A stretch of DNA of 64,000 nt from Sphingopyxis sp. DBS4 (GTDB lineage: Bacteria > Pseudomonadota > Alphaproteobacteria > Sphingomonadales > Sphingomonadaceae). Shown one piece after another: positions 50,741-59,387 of this stretch. Positions within the stretch are counted from its first letter, which is position 1. Each line of letters begins with the position of its first letter. Location of the stretch: contig NZ_CP102384.1 in assembly GCF_024628865.1 (NCBI RefSeq), positions 2,925,001 to 2,989,000 on the forward strand, written 5' to 3'. Both the position numbers and the translations under genes were made by a program. Below the pieces are notes generated by a model, which saw only the letters and a list, made by a program, of their open reading frames with translations, was not told the origin of the DNA and searched no databases.

Positions 50741-52106
50741 AGGGGTTGCGCGTGTTGCGGAAATTGAGGCGGATCGGCACGCCCTGAAAGCCCAGTTCCT
50801 TGCGCATGCCGTTCATCAGATAGCGCTGATAGCTCGCCGGAAGCGCATCGGTGCGGCTGCCGAAGACGACGAAGGTCGGCGGCCGCGTCCGCGCCTGCGT
50901 CATGTAGCGCAGCTTGATCCGCTTGCCGCCGGGCGCCGGAGGCGGATTGGCCTCGACCGCGCGCTCGAACCAGCGATTGAGCTTCGCCGTCGAAACGCGA
51001 TTGGTCCAGATTTCGCGCTGCTCGAAAGCGACGCGCACCAGCGTGTCGATCCCCTTGCCCGTCGCGCCCGAGATGCTGAGCAAGGGCACGCCCTTGATCT
51101 GCGACAGCCCATCGTCGAGCGCCGCGCGCACGCCGTTGAACAGCGACGAGGGATCTTCGGCGACGTCCCATTTATTGAGCGCGACGATCAGCGCGCGGCC
51201 TTCGTCGAGCACCCGGTCGGCGATGCGCAGATCCTGCGCCTCGAGCCCCTTGGTGGCGTCGAGCAGCAGCACGACGACTTCGGCAAAGTCGACCGCGTGC
51301 ATCGCGTCGGCGACCGACAATTTCTCGAGCTTGTCCTGCACCTTCGCGCGCTTGCGCATCCCGGCGGTGTCGAAAAGCTGGATCGGCTGGACCTCGCCGT
51401 CCTTTTCCCATTGCCAGTCGACGCGGATCGAATCGCGGGTGATCCCCGCCTCGGGCCCGGTGATCAGCCGATCCTCACCGATCATGCGGTTGATAAGGGT
51501 CGACTTGCCGGCGTTCGGCCGCCCGACGATCGCGAGCTTGAGCGGGCCGAGCGGTTCCTCGTCGCCCGCTTCGGCGTCGGCCGCATCCTCGGCAGCCTCC
51601 ATGAAGGGTTCGACGATCGGGCGCAGCGCGTCGAACAGGTCGACCACGCCCTCGCCATGCTCGGCGCTGAGCGCGATCGGACTGTCGAAGCCGAGCGCAT
51701 AGGATTCCATCAGGCCGGTTTCGCCCTGCTTCCCCTCGGCCTTGTTGACGACGAGGATGATCGGCGTGTCTTCGCTGCGCAGCCAGCGCGCGATTTCCTC
51801 GTCGAGCGGCGTGACCCCGGCGCGGGCGTCGATCATGAACAGCGCGGCGTCGGCCTCGCGCACCGCTTTCTCGGTCTGGACGCGCATCCGGCCGGGCAGC
51901 GTCGCGGCGTCCTGATCCTCGAACCCCGCGGTATCGACGATCAGGAATTCGAGCCCGAGCAGTTTCGCATCGCCCTCGCGCCGGTCGCGCGTCACCCCCG
52001 GCTGGTCGTCGACCAGCGCGAGGCGCTTGCCGACGAGCCGGTTGAACAGCGTCGATTTGCCGACATTGGGCCGGCCGACAATGGCGATCGTCGCGGATCG
52101 CGCCAT
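50730..52106 (-). CDS. der: Ribosome biogenesis GTPase Der (EngA)
   Basis: A 458-residue protein with two tandem GTPase domains that assists 50S assembly. The first P-loop is GRPNVGKST (about 8-16) and the second GRPNAGKST (about 200); VNKAEG and NKWDVAED are the G4 motifs. The C-terminal KH-like domain ends RNTRNPYDE. A long acidic linker between domains is typical. It sits after bamB, as in E. coli. Confidence 0.97.
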   Translation of the reverse strand: MARSATIAIVGRPNVGKSTLFNRLVGKRLALVDDQPGVTRDRREGDAKLLGLEFLIVDTAGFEDQDAATLPGRMRVQTEKAVREADAALFMIDARAGVTPLDEEIARWLRSEDTPIILVVNKAEGKQGETGLMESYALGFDSPIALSAEHGEGVVDLFDALRPIVEPFMEAAEDAADAEAGDEEPLGPLKLAIVGRPNAGKSTLINRMIGEDRLITGPEAGITRDSIRVDWQWEKDGEVQPIQLFDTAGMRKRAKVQDKLEKLSVADAMHAVDFAEVVVLLLDATKGLEAQDLRIADRVLDEGRALIVALNKWDVAEDPSSLFNGVRAALDDGLSQIKGVPLLSISGATGKGIDTLVRVAFEQREIWTNRVSTAKLNRWFERAVEANPPPAPGGKRIKLRYMTQARTRPPTFVVFGSRTDALPASYQRYLMNGMRKELGFQGVPIRLNFRNTRNPYDE

Positions 52107-52149
52107 GGCTTGGTTCCTATCTCATCCGGGCCACCCCGGCCCGGACGCC

Positions 52150-53484
52150 TCAGCGCCAGGCCGTGATGGTTCCGTCGTCTGCCAGAATATACAAGACATT
52201 GTTCGCGACCACCGGCGCCTGCGACAGCGACGTCTTGAACTCCGTCGTCGCGAGGGTCGAGCCGTCGGTCGGCGAAAATTCGACGAGCTGGCCTTCGCTG
52301 TTCACCGCGATCAACCGCCCGCCCGCCAGGATCGGCCCGGTCCAGCGGATCGGATCCTTCTTCTTCTTTTCGGTCTCGACCCGGAAGCGCGCGAGTTGCT
52401 GGAGCCAGCGCACCTTTCCGCTGCCGCGCGCGACGCAGAGCAGCTTGGCGTCGTCGGTCATCGCATAGACCCACTCGCCGACCACATAGGGCGTCGAGAT
52501 GCCCGCGATCGAGATTTCCCAAGTGCGCTGGCCGGTGAGGAGCTCGTAGCTCGCCATGCGGCCGCCCTGGCCGAGCGCGAAGACGCGGCCGCGGTCGATC
52601 ACCGGATCGGCGTCGACATCGGACAGCGTCGAGACCGACAGCGCCATCGAGGTGCGCGCAAGCGCATCTTCCCAGAGGTCACGGCCATTCTCGTAACGAT
52701 AGGCCTGAACCTCCCCGGACGAAAAGCCCGCGACGATCGTGCCCTGTCCCGCCGCCGGCGAAGCGGCGCCGAAGACGCTGCCCGGTTCGAGCGACGCGGT
52801 CGCCTGCCACTGAACCGCGCCATTGGCCTGATTCAGCGCGAAAATCTGATTGTCCTGGCTGATCACATAGACGCCGCCGAAGGCGATCGTCGGTGCGCCG
52901 CGCAGCGGCCCCGCGGGCTTCGCTTTCCAGAGCACGTTGCCGTCGGCGACGTTGAGCGCCGCGACATCGCCCGATCCACTGGTCGCATAGACGACATCGC
53001 CGTCGACCCCCGCACCGCCGCCGAACAGCGAATCGCGATAATCCTTCGCCGTGCTGCCGATCGACGCGCTCCACAGCTTGGCGCCCGTATCGGCCGCATA
53101 GGCGGTGACGACCGCGTCGGTATCGACGACGAACAAACGGTTGTCGGCAATTACCGGCGAGGAAGCGAGCCGCTGCTTCTTGGTGCTGCCCGCGATATGC
53201 GCTTCCCACAATTTGGTGCGCGCGGCGGCGAGCGCGGGGTGGCCCATCGATTTCGACGCATTGCCGCCCGACTGCGCCCAATTCGCGTTGACCGCCGGTT
53301 CGGGCAGCACGACCGCGACCGCCTCGATCGCCGGATCGACCTTGATGCTGTTGTCGTTCGACAGAATCGACACGCGCTGGCCGACCGTCGGCGTCTTTGG
53401 TCCGCCGTTGCCCTTGAATGCACCGCAGCCGGCAAGCGGCAAGGCGAGCAGCGCCGCGCCCATCACAAAATAGCGTTTCCGCAT
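52150..53484 (-). CDS. bamB: Outer membrane assembly lipoprotein BamB
   Basis: A 444-residue PQQ-like beta-propeller lipoprotein of the BAM complex. The signal has the lipobox LPLAGC (Cys20). Propeller blades appear as repeated TGAKLW-, DGNVLW-, NGAVQW- and SGKVRW-type motifs. It starts at ATG 53484, one base after the upstream gene's stop, with GAGGAAG in front. It is somewhat longer than E. coli BamB because of an insertion of about 45 residues after the lipobox, with SILSNDNSIKVDP, as in other alphaproteobacteria. Confidence 0.92.
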   Translation of the reverse strand: MRKRYFVMGAALLALPLAGCGAFKGNGGPKTPTVGQRVSILSNDNSIKVDPAIEAVAVVLPEPAVNANWAQSGGNASKSMGHPALAAARTKLWEAHIAGSTKKQRLASSPVIADNRLFVVDTDAVVTAYAADTGAKLWSASIGSTAKDYRDSLFGGGAGVDGDVVYATSGSGDVAALNVADGNVLWKAKPAGPLRGAPTIAFGGVYVISQDNQIFALNQANGAVQWQATASLEPGSVFGAASPAAGQGTIVAGFSSGEVQAYRYENGRDLWEDALARTSMALSVSTLSDVDADPVIDRGRVFALGQGGRMASYELLTGQRTWEISIAGISTPYVVGEWVYAMTDDAKLLCVARGSGKVRWLQQLARFRVETEKKKKDPIRWTGPILAGGRLIAVNSEGQLVEFSPTDGSTLATTEFKTSLSQAPVVANNVLYILADDGTITAWR

Positions 53485-53485
53485 G

Positions 53486-54313
53486 TTACTTGGCTTCCTC
53501 ATTTTTCGCGGCCGCCGCTGCGCCCGGCGTGCCTTTCTGGTCCCCGGCGGCCGGAGCCGCATTGGCTGCGCTTGCGGCGGCGCGCGCGCCCTCCACTTCC
53601 GCCTTCAGGCTTTCCGCTGCACGGTCGGCGACGGCATCGACGCCCAGCATTCCCGCCATCTGGACGCTGCGCGATTGCAGCGTCTTGGCGACATCGGGCA
53701 GCTTCGCAATCCGGCCATATAGCTGGCCGGCCTGATCATATTTTCCCTGTTGATAATAAGCCGCGGCGCTGAGCTCGGCAGCGCTCGCGAACCAGCTCGA
53801 CGCCGGATCCTTGGCATCGACGATCGGTTTCAGCCGCGCGATGATCGCCTCGGGCTTCAGCGTGTCATATTCGAGCGCGGTCTGGCGAATCAGCGCCATG
53901 TCGCGCAGCGACTGGTCGAGCTTGGTGTCGGCCGCGACCTTGGCGATCAGCGCGGCCGCCGCCTTGAGGTCGCCGCTCTTCGCCTTCAGGTTCGACTGCT
54001 CGATCAGCGCCGCGGCGCGATAGGCGGGATTGCCTTCGCCTTCGAGCGCCTTGAGTTCGGCGGTCGCAGCGGTCGGCTGCCCTGCATTGACCTTGTCGAA
54101 CGCGGCGATCAGCGCCTCGGCCTTTTCGCCGCGCGCGATTTCCTGCCGGTGCCCCCAATAGAGATAGCCGCCGAACGCGAGCAGCGCGGCGACCGCCCCG
54201 CCGAGAATCCAGCGTCCATAGCGCTGCATGATAGTGTCGAACTGATCCTTGCGGACGGCCTCATCGACTTCCTGCAAAAACGCGTCGTTGCTGTTCGTCG
54301 GGCTCAGCGCCAA
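53486..54313 (-). CDS. YfgM-like TPR membrane protein
   Basis: A 275-residue inner-membrane protein matching the TPR_21/YfgM-like family, an ancillary subunit near SecYEG. A cytoplasmic N-terminus (EVDEAVRKDQFDTIMQRYGRW) is followed by one transmembrane helix (about 34-54), a TPR region and an Ala/Glu-rich tail. TTG at 54313 is used as start because GGAGG lies five bases upstream. It precedes bamB and der, as in E. coli (yfgM-bamB-der). Confidence 0.85.
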   Translation of the reverse strand: MALSPTNSNDAFLQEVDEAVRKDQFDTIMQRYGRWILGGAVAALLAFGGYLYWGHRQEIARGEKAEALIAAFDKVNAGQPTAATAELKALEGEGNPAYRAAALIEQSNLKAKSGDLKAAAALIAKVAADTKLDQSLRDMALIRQTALEYDTLKPEAIIARLKPIVDAKDPASSWFASAAELSAAAYYQQGKYDQAGQLYGRIAKLPDVAKTLQSRSVQMAGMLGVDAVADRAAESLKAEVEGARAAASAANAAPAAGDQKGTPGAAAAAKNEEAK

Positions 54314-54424
54314 TCAAACCTCCATCACATCTCATTGGCCCCGGACCATATCAGCCGGCCGGCCGCTTCCTTAGCGACGGCGCCGGAAAAGGCCAAGCGA
54401 TTCACTTGCGCGCGTTGCCGGCCT

Positions 54425-55288
54425 TCACCCTGCGTAGATCTGATCGGCTGTCGGAAATGAACGCGCCCTGACTTCTTCGGCATAATCCTGAACCGCACCG
54501 CTGACGACGCCCGCCATGTCCTGGTAGCGCTTGACGAATTTGGGCACGCGTTCGAACATGCCGAGCATGTCGTCGGTCACCAGCACCTGGCCGTCGCACT
54601 GCGCCGACGCACCGATGCCGATCGTCGGGCAATCGACCTTGTTGGTGATCTCGATCGCGATCGATTCGAGCACGCCTTCGATCACGATGGAAAAGGCGCC
54701 CGCCTGCGCGACCGCGACCGCATCCTCGACGATCGAGCGCGCTTCCGCGTCGCTCTTGCCGCGCACGCCGTAACCGCCGAGGATGTTCACCGCCTGCGGC
54801 GTCAGCCCGACGTGGCCCATCACCGGAATGCCGCGCTGGGTGAGAAATTCGATCGTCGGGGCGAGCACCTTGCCACCCTCGACCTTCACCGCTGCGGCGC
54901 CGGTTTCCTTGAGCAGGCGCGCGGCGTTGTTGAACGCCTGTTCGGGGCTGCCCTCATAACTGCCGAAGGGCATGTCGACGATGACCGCAGCATGATAGCT
55001 GCCGCGCACCACCGCGGCACCGTGGAGCGCCATCATGTCCATCGTCACCCCGACGGTGTGGGGCAAGCCATAGATCACCTGCGCGAGCGAATCGCCGACG
55101 AGCAGCATGTCGCAGTGCGGATCGAGAAGCTGGGCCATGCGGACGGTGTAGGCCGTCAGCATCACGATCGGCTCGCCGCCCTTGCGCTGGCGGATGCGCG
55201 GCACCGTCAGGCGTTTCATCGGCTGCGGCGTCGGGTTGGCGCGGCTGGTGGAAGTGTCGAGGGTGAGGGTTTTGGGGAGCGTGGACAT
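54425..55288 (-). CDS. panB: 3-methyl-2-oxobutanoate hydroxymethyltransferase PanB
   Basis: A 287-residue enzyme of pantothenate synthesis that adds a hydroxymethyl group from methylene-tetrahydrofolate to alpha-ketoisovalerate. [78 protein letters not shown] and the Mg-binding Asp residues are clear. CoaD (41740) uses the same pathway's product. panC is not in the window. Confidence 0.96.
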   Translation of the reverse strand: MSTLPKTLTLDTSTSRANPTPQPMKRLTVPRIRQRKGGEPIVMLTAYTVRMAQLLDPHCDMLLVGDSLAQVIYGLPHTVGVTMDMMALHGAAVVRGSYHAAVIVDMPFGSYEGSPEQAFNNAARLLKETGAAAVKVEGGKVLAPTIEFLTQRGIPVMGHVGLTPQAVNILGGYGVRGKSDAEARSIVEDAVAVAQAGAFSIVIEGVLESIAIEITNKVDCPTIGIGASAQCDGQVLVTDDMLGMFERVPKFVKRYQDMAGVVSGAVQDYAEEVRARSFPTADQIYAG

Positions 55289-55373
55289 GGCGCGGGGGTC
55301 TAGCCCGTCCCGATCCCGAGCGAAAGATCGAACTCGGCCTGCATCGCCTGATTGTAAAATTTCCTTGACTCAA

Positions 55374-55412
55374 TGTTCGATATTTTTAACTTTACGTCAT
55401 CAATAGCGAACA
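55374..55412. promoter_or_regulatory. Candidate operator dyad upstream of membrane-XRE module
   Basis: TGTTCGATAT (55374-55383) and ATAGCGAACA (55403-55412) match as reverse complements at nine of ten positions, 19 bases apart, in the AT-rich gap before the membrane-protein pair. TTGACT at 55365-55370 is a possible -35. The XRE protein encoded at 56329 could bind here. Confidence 0.4.
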
Positions 55413-55428
55413 TATGGAGAGTCGTTCG

Positions 55429-55848
55429 ATGACATTTCGCGAGAAAATCGACTGGCTGACGATCGGCGCGATCGTCCTCGCCTTCGGGGGCTATGCCATC
55501 GTCTTTCCCTGGGGCCTCAGCGGCGTTCCCGCGCTGGCGGCACAGGGCGGCCTGCTGATCCTTGTCGCGGCGGCGATGACGCTCGCGCTGACCGCCGCCG
55601 CCGTGGTGCTCGCGATCCACCGCCCGCGCGACGCCAATGCGCCTGCCGACGAGCGCGACAGGGACATCACCCGCCGCGCCGCCACGCGCGCCTATTATGT
55701 GCTGATCGTCGGCGCCGCCTGCTGCTTTGCCCTCGGATATTGGACCGCCGATCTGGCGGCCGTCCTCAACGGCCTGCTCGCCGCGATCGTCGCGGCCGAA
55801 CTGGTCCGCCTGGCAAGCCAGGTCGGTGCCTATCGGAGGGGTGGATGA
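55429..55848 (+). CDS. Small membrane protein, paralogue A
   Basis: A 139-residue protein with about four hydrophobic segments, starting MTFREKIDWLTIGAIVLAFGGY. A DERDRDITRRAATRAYYVL stretch (about 78-96) lies in a cytoplasmic loop between helices. The ATG at 55429 has GGAGAG seven bases upstream; the ATG at 55414 is a less good alternative. It aligns with the next gene over its whole length. The domain resembles the DERD-containing small membrane proteins (DUF2178-like), but family membership is not certain. Confidence 0.7.
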   Translation: MTFREKIDWLTIGAIVLAFGGYAIVFPWGLSGVPALAAQGGLLILVAAAMTLALTAAAVVLAIHRPRDANAPADERDRDITRRAATRAYYVLIVGAACCFALGYWTADLAAVLNGLLAAIVAAELVRLASQVGAYRRGG

Positions 55849-55910
55849 TGTCCGCCCGCGTCGTCCCACCCCCGACCGAATCCCGACAACGCGAGACTCA
55901 GGAACCGACG

Positions 55911-56336
55911 ATGACCTATACCGAGAAGAAGGCCTGGCTGACGTTGGTCGCGATGCTGCTGGCCTATGGCCTCTATTTCGGACTGATCCTTGCCGGCCAT
56001 CCCGCGGGACGCGAGCGCTTCGCGATGCTGTGGCTGTTCGGGGCGATCGCCGCGACGCAGGCCGTGGCCGTGATCATCGGCCATGTCTGGCTGGCGATCG
56101 CGGCGCGCAAGCTGCCCCGCGCACGCGTCGACGAGCGCGACCGCGCGATTGCCGCGCGCGGCACGCGGGTCGGCTATTACGTCCTTTTGACCGGCACGAT
56201 CATCGTCGGGGTCGTCATGCCCTTCACCGATCCGCCGATGCACATCGTCAACAGCGCGCTGTTCGCGATCGTGGTCGCCGAAACGGTCGGATTGCTGGTG
56301 GTGGTGACGAGCTATCGGAGGGGCTGGCATGGCTAA
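55911..56336 (+). CDS. Small membrane protein, paralogue B
   Basis: A 141-residue four-helix protein, starting MTYTEKKAWLTLVAMLLAYGLY, with a DERDRAIAARGTRVGYYVLLTG loop (about 73-94) matching paralogue A, and ending SYRRGWHG versus AYRRGG in A. ATG 55911 is chosen since it aligns with paralogue A and follows AGGA; starts at 55845 or 55848, close to GGAGGGG, would add about 20 residues and are possible. Its end overlaps the XRE gene by eight bases, so the three genes form a tight operon. Confidence 0.65.
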   Translation: MTYTEKKAWLTLVAMLLAYGLYFGLILAGHPAGRERFAMLWLFGAIAATQAVAVIIGHVWLAIAARKLPRARVDERDRAIAARGTRVGYYVLLTGTIIVGVVMPFTDPPMHIVNSALFAIVVAETVGLLVVVTSYRRGWHG

Positions 56337-56544
56337 GCCTCCCTTCAGCAACGACATCCGCACCCTGCGCTTCCTGGCGGGCGAGATGACCCAGGGCGAA
56401 CTTGGCGAGCGCGTGGGGGTGACGCGGCAGACGATCGCGGCGATCGAACAGGGCAAATATTCGCCGTCGCTCGAAGTCGCCTTCCGCATCGCGCACGTCT
56501 TCGACAAGCCGCTCGAGGCCGTGTTTCGGTGGGAGGGGGATTGA
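56329..56544 (+). CDS. XRE-family HTH regulator
   Basis: A 71-residue single-domain Cro/CI-type regulator. The helix-turn-helix is at about residues 21-46: MTQGELGERVGVTRQTIAAIEQGKYSPSLEVAFRIAHVFDKPLEAVFRW. It overlaps the preceding membrane gene, with GGAGGGG six bases before the ATG. Small XRE proteins of this kind are commonly paired with a membrane protein that gates their action. Confidence 0.85.
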   Translation: MAKPPFSNDIRTLRFLAGEMTQGELGERVGVTRQTIAAIEQGKYSPSLEVAFRIAHVFDKPLEAVFRWEGD

Positions 56545-56593
56545 ACATGGGAGTCCGCTTTGGGATGGTTGGCTGCCGTTCATTTCCTTCATC

Positions 56594-56670
56594 CGTCATC
56601 CCCGCGAAGGCGGGGATCCAGCTTGTCGACAGTGAAAGAAAAGCTGGATCCCCGCCTTCGCGGGATGACG
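56594..56670. repeat. Extragenic palindrome, GTCATCCCCGCGAAGG type
   Basis: Arms 56594-56624 and 56641-56670 pair with one base missing in the right arm; loop 16 bases. It lies between the XRE gene and the convergent aldo/keto reductase gene. The GCGAAGGCGGGG core is shared with 29383-29470 and 61732-61816. Confidence 0.85.
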
Positions 56671-56700
56671 GGAAACGGTCGAAACCCACCCTGACGAGGC

Positions 56701-57639
56701 TCACCCCAGTCCGGCGTCGTTCAACGCCGCAATCTGCTCGCTGGTCAGCACCAACGTCTCGCTTTCCAATATCTCGTCGAGCTGGCCGACACTTGTCGCG
56801 CTCGCGATCGGCGCGGTGACGCCGGGCTGCGCCGCGACCCAGGCGAGCGCGATCTGCGACAGTGTCGCGCCGGTCTCGCCCGCGATGCGGTCCATCGCCG
56901 CCAGCATCGCCGGCCCCTTGCCCTCCAGATAGGCCTTGGCGCGCGCGCCGCGCGGGCTTTTACCGAGGTCGTCGGCGCCGCGATATTTTCCCGACAGATA
57001 GCCCGAGGCGAGGCTGAAATAGGTGATGACGCCCAATTCTTCGTCGATGCACAGGGTCTGGAGCGAGCCTTCATATTGCGCGCGATCGAGCAGGTTGAGC
57101 TCGGGCTGCATGACGGTGAAACGCGGCAGGCCCAGTTCGTCGGCGGTGCGCAGCGCTTCGCCGAGCCGTTCGGCGCTGTAATTGGAGGCGCCGATCGCAC
57201 GCACCGTCCCCGCGTCGACCAACTCACCGAACGCGCCGAGCACCTCGCCCAGCGGCACGTCGGGATCATCCTTGTGCGCGAAATAAAGGTCGATCGTGTC
57301 GACACCGAGCCGGTCGAGCGACCCTTGCACCGCCTCGCGGACGCGGTCGGGCTTCAGGCCGCCGGGCATCATCCCGACCTTGGTCGCGACCAGCACCGTG
57401 TCGCGCGCGCCGCTCGCCTTCAGCCACTGGCCCATCATGGTTTCGGACTCGCCGCCCTTGTGCCCGGGCACCCACGCCGAATAGACGTCTGCGGTGTCGA
57501 TCATCCCGCCGCCGCGTTCGACGAAGCGGTCGAGGATCGCGAAACTCGCGGCGCGGTCGGCGGTCATGCCGAAAACATTGCCGCCGAGCACGAAAGGCCG
57601 GATCGACAGGCCGCTTTTGCCGAGCGCGCGTTCGGTCAT
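56701..57639 (-). CDS. Aldo/keto reductase
   Basis: A 312-residue NADPH-dependent reductase of the AKR superfamily. LSIRPFVLGGNVFGMTAD, GGGMIDTADVYSAWVPGHKGGESETMMGQWLKASG, VATKVG and LDLYFAHKDDPD-like VDTIDLYFAHKDDPDVPLGEVLGAFGELVDAGTVRAIGASNYS are typical. The active-site Asp, Tyr and Lys are present, the His in YFAHKDD. Substrate unknown. Its ATG overlaps the glpQ stop by four bases, so it is co-transcribed with glpQ and yffB. Confidence 0.92.
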   Translation of the reverse strand: MTERALGKSGLSIRPFVLGGNVFGMTADRAASFAILDRFVERGGGMIDTADVYSAWVPGHKGGESETMMGQWLKASGARDTVLVATKVGMMPGGLKPDRVREAVQGSLDRLGVDTIDLYFAHKDDPDVPLGEVLGAFGELVDAGTVRAIGASNYSAERLGEALRTADELGLPRFTVMQPELNLLDRAQYEGSLQTLCIDEELGVITYFSLASGYLSGKYRGADDLGKSPRGARAKAYLEGKGPAMLAAMDRIAGETGATLSQIALAWVAAQPGVTAPIASATSVGQLDEILESETLVLTSEQIAALNDAGLG

Positions 57640-58709
57640 TGGGGAACTCCTTCCTTCACTGCCGGCACCGCTTCGCGCGGGTTGTCGCTGAACAGCCCGT
57701 CGATACCGGTCCTCAGATAGGTCTTGATCTCGGCCGCGAGATCGCCATGCCCCGCCGGATTGAGCCCGCCCTTGTCGGCGAGCGGCAGGAAATAATTCTC
57801 GCGGCGAAAGGTCCAGGGATGGACCTTGAGCCCCGCGGCATGGGCGTCGCGTACCAGCACGGTCGGATCGCCGAGCGTTCCAATCGCCCCGCGCGGGATG
57901 ACCATGTCCTTGTTCGGCCCGATGCCGTCGGCATAGGCCGCGACCGCTTTCAGCCCCGCCGGGGTCGCCATCATCGCATAGGTCGCTTTCGGATCGTCGG
58001 CGGGGCCGCCCTCACCGTCCATGAGCTGGATCAGCGGCAGGTCGCTCTTCGCCCGGATCGCCTTGAGGTTGCCGACCTCGAAGCTCTGGATGAACACCGG
58101 CGCGGTGCGGCCGCGATAGCCGTATTTTTCGAGGATCGCGAGCAAAGGCGCCTCGTGCGGCAGGCCGATCGCGGCGAAATAGCTCGGGTGCTTGGTCTCG
58201 GGGTAGACGCCGACCGGATGGTCGCGCCCCTTGTTCACCGCCGCCAGCAAGTCGAGGATTTCGGCAAAGGTCGGGATCTCATATTGCCCGTCATGCGCGG
58301 TTCCGCGCAACTGCGGAATGCGTTCCTTCGCGCGCAGCGTCTTCAATTCGGCGAGCGTGAAATCCTCGGTGAACCAGCCCGTCACCGCCTTGCCGTCGAT
58401 CGTCTTCACCGCCTTGCGGCCCGCAAACTCGGGATGATCGGCGACGTCGGTCGTTTCCGAAATCTCGTTCTCGTGCCGCGCGACGAGCACGCCGTCCTTG
58501 GTCAGCACCAGGTCGGGTTCGATGAAATCGGCGCCCTGCTCGATCGCGAGGCGGTAGCTTGCCAGCGTATGCTCGGGCCGCTCGCCCGAGGCGCCGCGAT
58601 GGGCGATGACAATCGGCGGCTTGCCGTCGAGGGTGGGCTGGGCGGCCATCGGCTCAGCGCCGCAGCCCGAGAGCGCCAGCAGCATCAGCGCGGCGCGCCA
58701 CCCCTTCAT
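57636..58709 (-). CDS. glpQ: Glycerophosphodiester phosphodiesterase lipoprotein (GlpQ-like)
   Basis: A 357-residue periplasmic enzyme that splits glycerophosphodiesters. The signal has the lipobox ALSGC (Cys16). IVIAHRGASGERPEHTLASYRLAIEQGADFIEPDLVLTKDGVLVARHENEI is the GDPD signature with catalytic His and Glu/Asp residues. Later FIQSFEVGNLKAIRAK and VHPWTFRREN, then GIDGLFSDNPREAV, complete the TIM-barrel. Its stop overlaps the AKR start and its start overlaps the yffB stop. Confidence 0.94.
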   Translation of the reverse strand: MKGWRAALMLLALSGCGAEPMAAQPTLDGKPPIVIAHRGASGERPEHTLASYRLAIEQGADFIEPDLVLTKDGVLVARHENEISETTDVADHPEFAGRKAVKTIDGKAVTGWFTEDFTLAELKTLRAKERIPQLRGTAHDGQYEIPTFAEILDLLAAVNKGRDHPVGVYPETKHPSYFAAIGLPHEAPLLAILEKYGYRGRTAPVFIQSFEVGNLKAIRAKSDLPLIQLMDGEGGPADDPKATYAMMATPAGLKAVAAYADGIGPNKDMVIPRGAIGTLGDPTVLVRDAHAAGLKVHPWTFRRENYFLPLADKGGLNPAGHGDLAAEIKTYLRTGIDGLFSDNPREAVPAVKEGVPQ

Positions 58710-59056
58710 GCCGCAAAGCGCTGCTGCCAGTCATCGGCCGAAAACCCTATGCTGAACGCGCCGTCGGCATCGACCAGCGGGCGCCGGATCATCGCCGGCT
58801 GCTCGAGCATCAGCGCCTTGGCCTTCACGGCGTCGAGTCCCTCTTTCTCCGCATCGGGCAATTTGCGAAAGGTCGTGCCGCTTTTGTTGAGCAGCTTTTC
58901 CCAGCCGAGCGTATCGATCCAGCCCTGAAGCTGCGCGGCATCGAGGCCGTCCTTGCGATAGTCGTGAAAGCGATGGGCGACGCCATGCTCGTCGAGCCAG
59001 CGCCGCGCCTTTTTCACCGTGTCGCAGTTACTGATTCCGAATATGGTCAACGTCAT
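58706..59056 (-). CDS. yffB: ArsC/Spx-family protein YffB
   Basis: A 116-residue thioredoxin-like protein of the ArsC/Spx family, YffB subgroup. MTLTIFGISNCDTVKKARRWLDEHG carries a single catalytic Cys (Cys11). The RKDGLDAAQLQGWIDTLGWEKLLNKSGTTFRKL segment and the MIRRPLVDADG ending, where the R-P-L contains the conserved cis-Pro, fit. A true arsenate reductase is not implied. The ATG at 59056 follows AAGGA at seven bases. The start of a close relative remains as a fragment at 59310-59345. Confidence 0.9.
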   Translation of the reverse strand: MTLTIFGISNCDTVKKARRWLDEHGVAHRFHDYRKDGLDAAQLQGWIDTLGWEKLLNKSGTTFRKLPDAEKEGLDAVKAKALMLEQPAMIRRPLVDADGAFSIGFSADDWQQRFAA

Positions 59057-59241
59057 TTTCTTTTCCTTCGAAACCACAGCCTAACTGAGCGCGGCAGGAA
59101 ATAGGCGCAGCCCAACATGCTGGCACCGGCTATCACCAATACGCAATTCGTCGCGAAGGAGCTCTCAGAAATGAGCGCGTGCAAGTTGGAGCCAGCTAAC
59201 AACACGCAAACGAAGGCAGCAAGTGAAACTGCTGATCCCAT
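59053..59241 (-). CDS. Short low-GC membrane protein of unknown origin
   Basis: A 62-residue open frame starting at ATG 59241, with two hydrophobic segments (about 3-16 and 28-44) and a basic end RRKRK. Its stop overlaps the yffB start in ATGA. An in-frame GTG at 59286 would give 77 residues. The base composition is clearly less GC-rich than the neighbours. No Shine-Dalgarno sequence was seen, so it may not be translated. It lies between yffB and a fragment of a second yffB-like start, suggesting inserted DNA. Confidence 0.45.
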   Translation of the reverse strand: MGSAVSLAAFVCVLLAGSNLHALISESSFATNCVLVIAGASMLGCAYFLPRSVRLWFRRKRK

Positions 59242-59309
59242 GTGGATCGTCTGACGCGTCACGCTTGGCGCTCCGAAGCGGCCCACGTTTCTACGTGCCT
59301 TCCATATAA

Positions 59310-59345
59310 CTCGCAGTTGGGAATGCCGTAGAGGGTCAGGGTCAT
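59310..59345 (-). pseudogene. 5' remnant of a YffB-like gene
   Basis: Reading left from ATG 59345 gives MTLTLYGIPNCE, matching the start of yffB at 58706-59056 (MTLTIFGISNCD) at 8 of 12 positions including the active Cys. After codon 12 the frame enters unrelated sequence and stops 17 codons later. It looks like a truncated paralogue or the original 5' end left behind when foreign DNA entered. Confidence 0.65.
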
Positions 59346-59387
59346 GAATCTTGGTCGCTCTGCCGATTGGGAGGAAAGGCGGCGACC

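Noticed and set aside
48909..52166. A 1085-codon open frame on the plus strand
   Set aside because: It runs across four genes (DUF418, Hpt, TusA, Der) in other frames, is Arg/Ala-rich without motifs and is a product of high GC content. The overlapped genes have clear family signatures.
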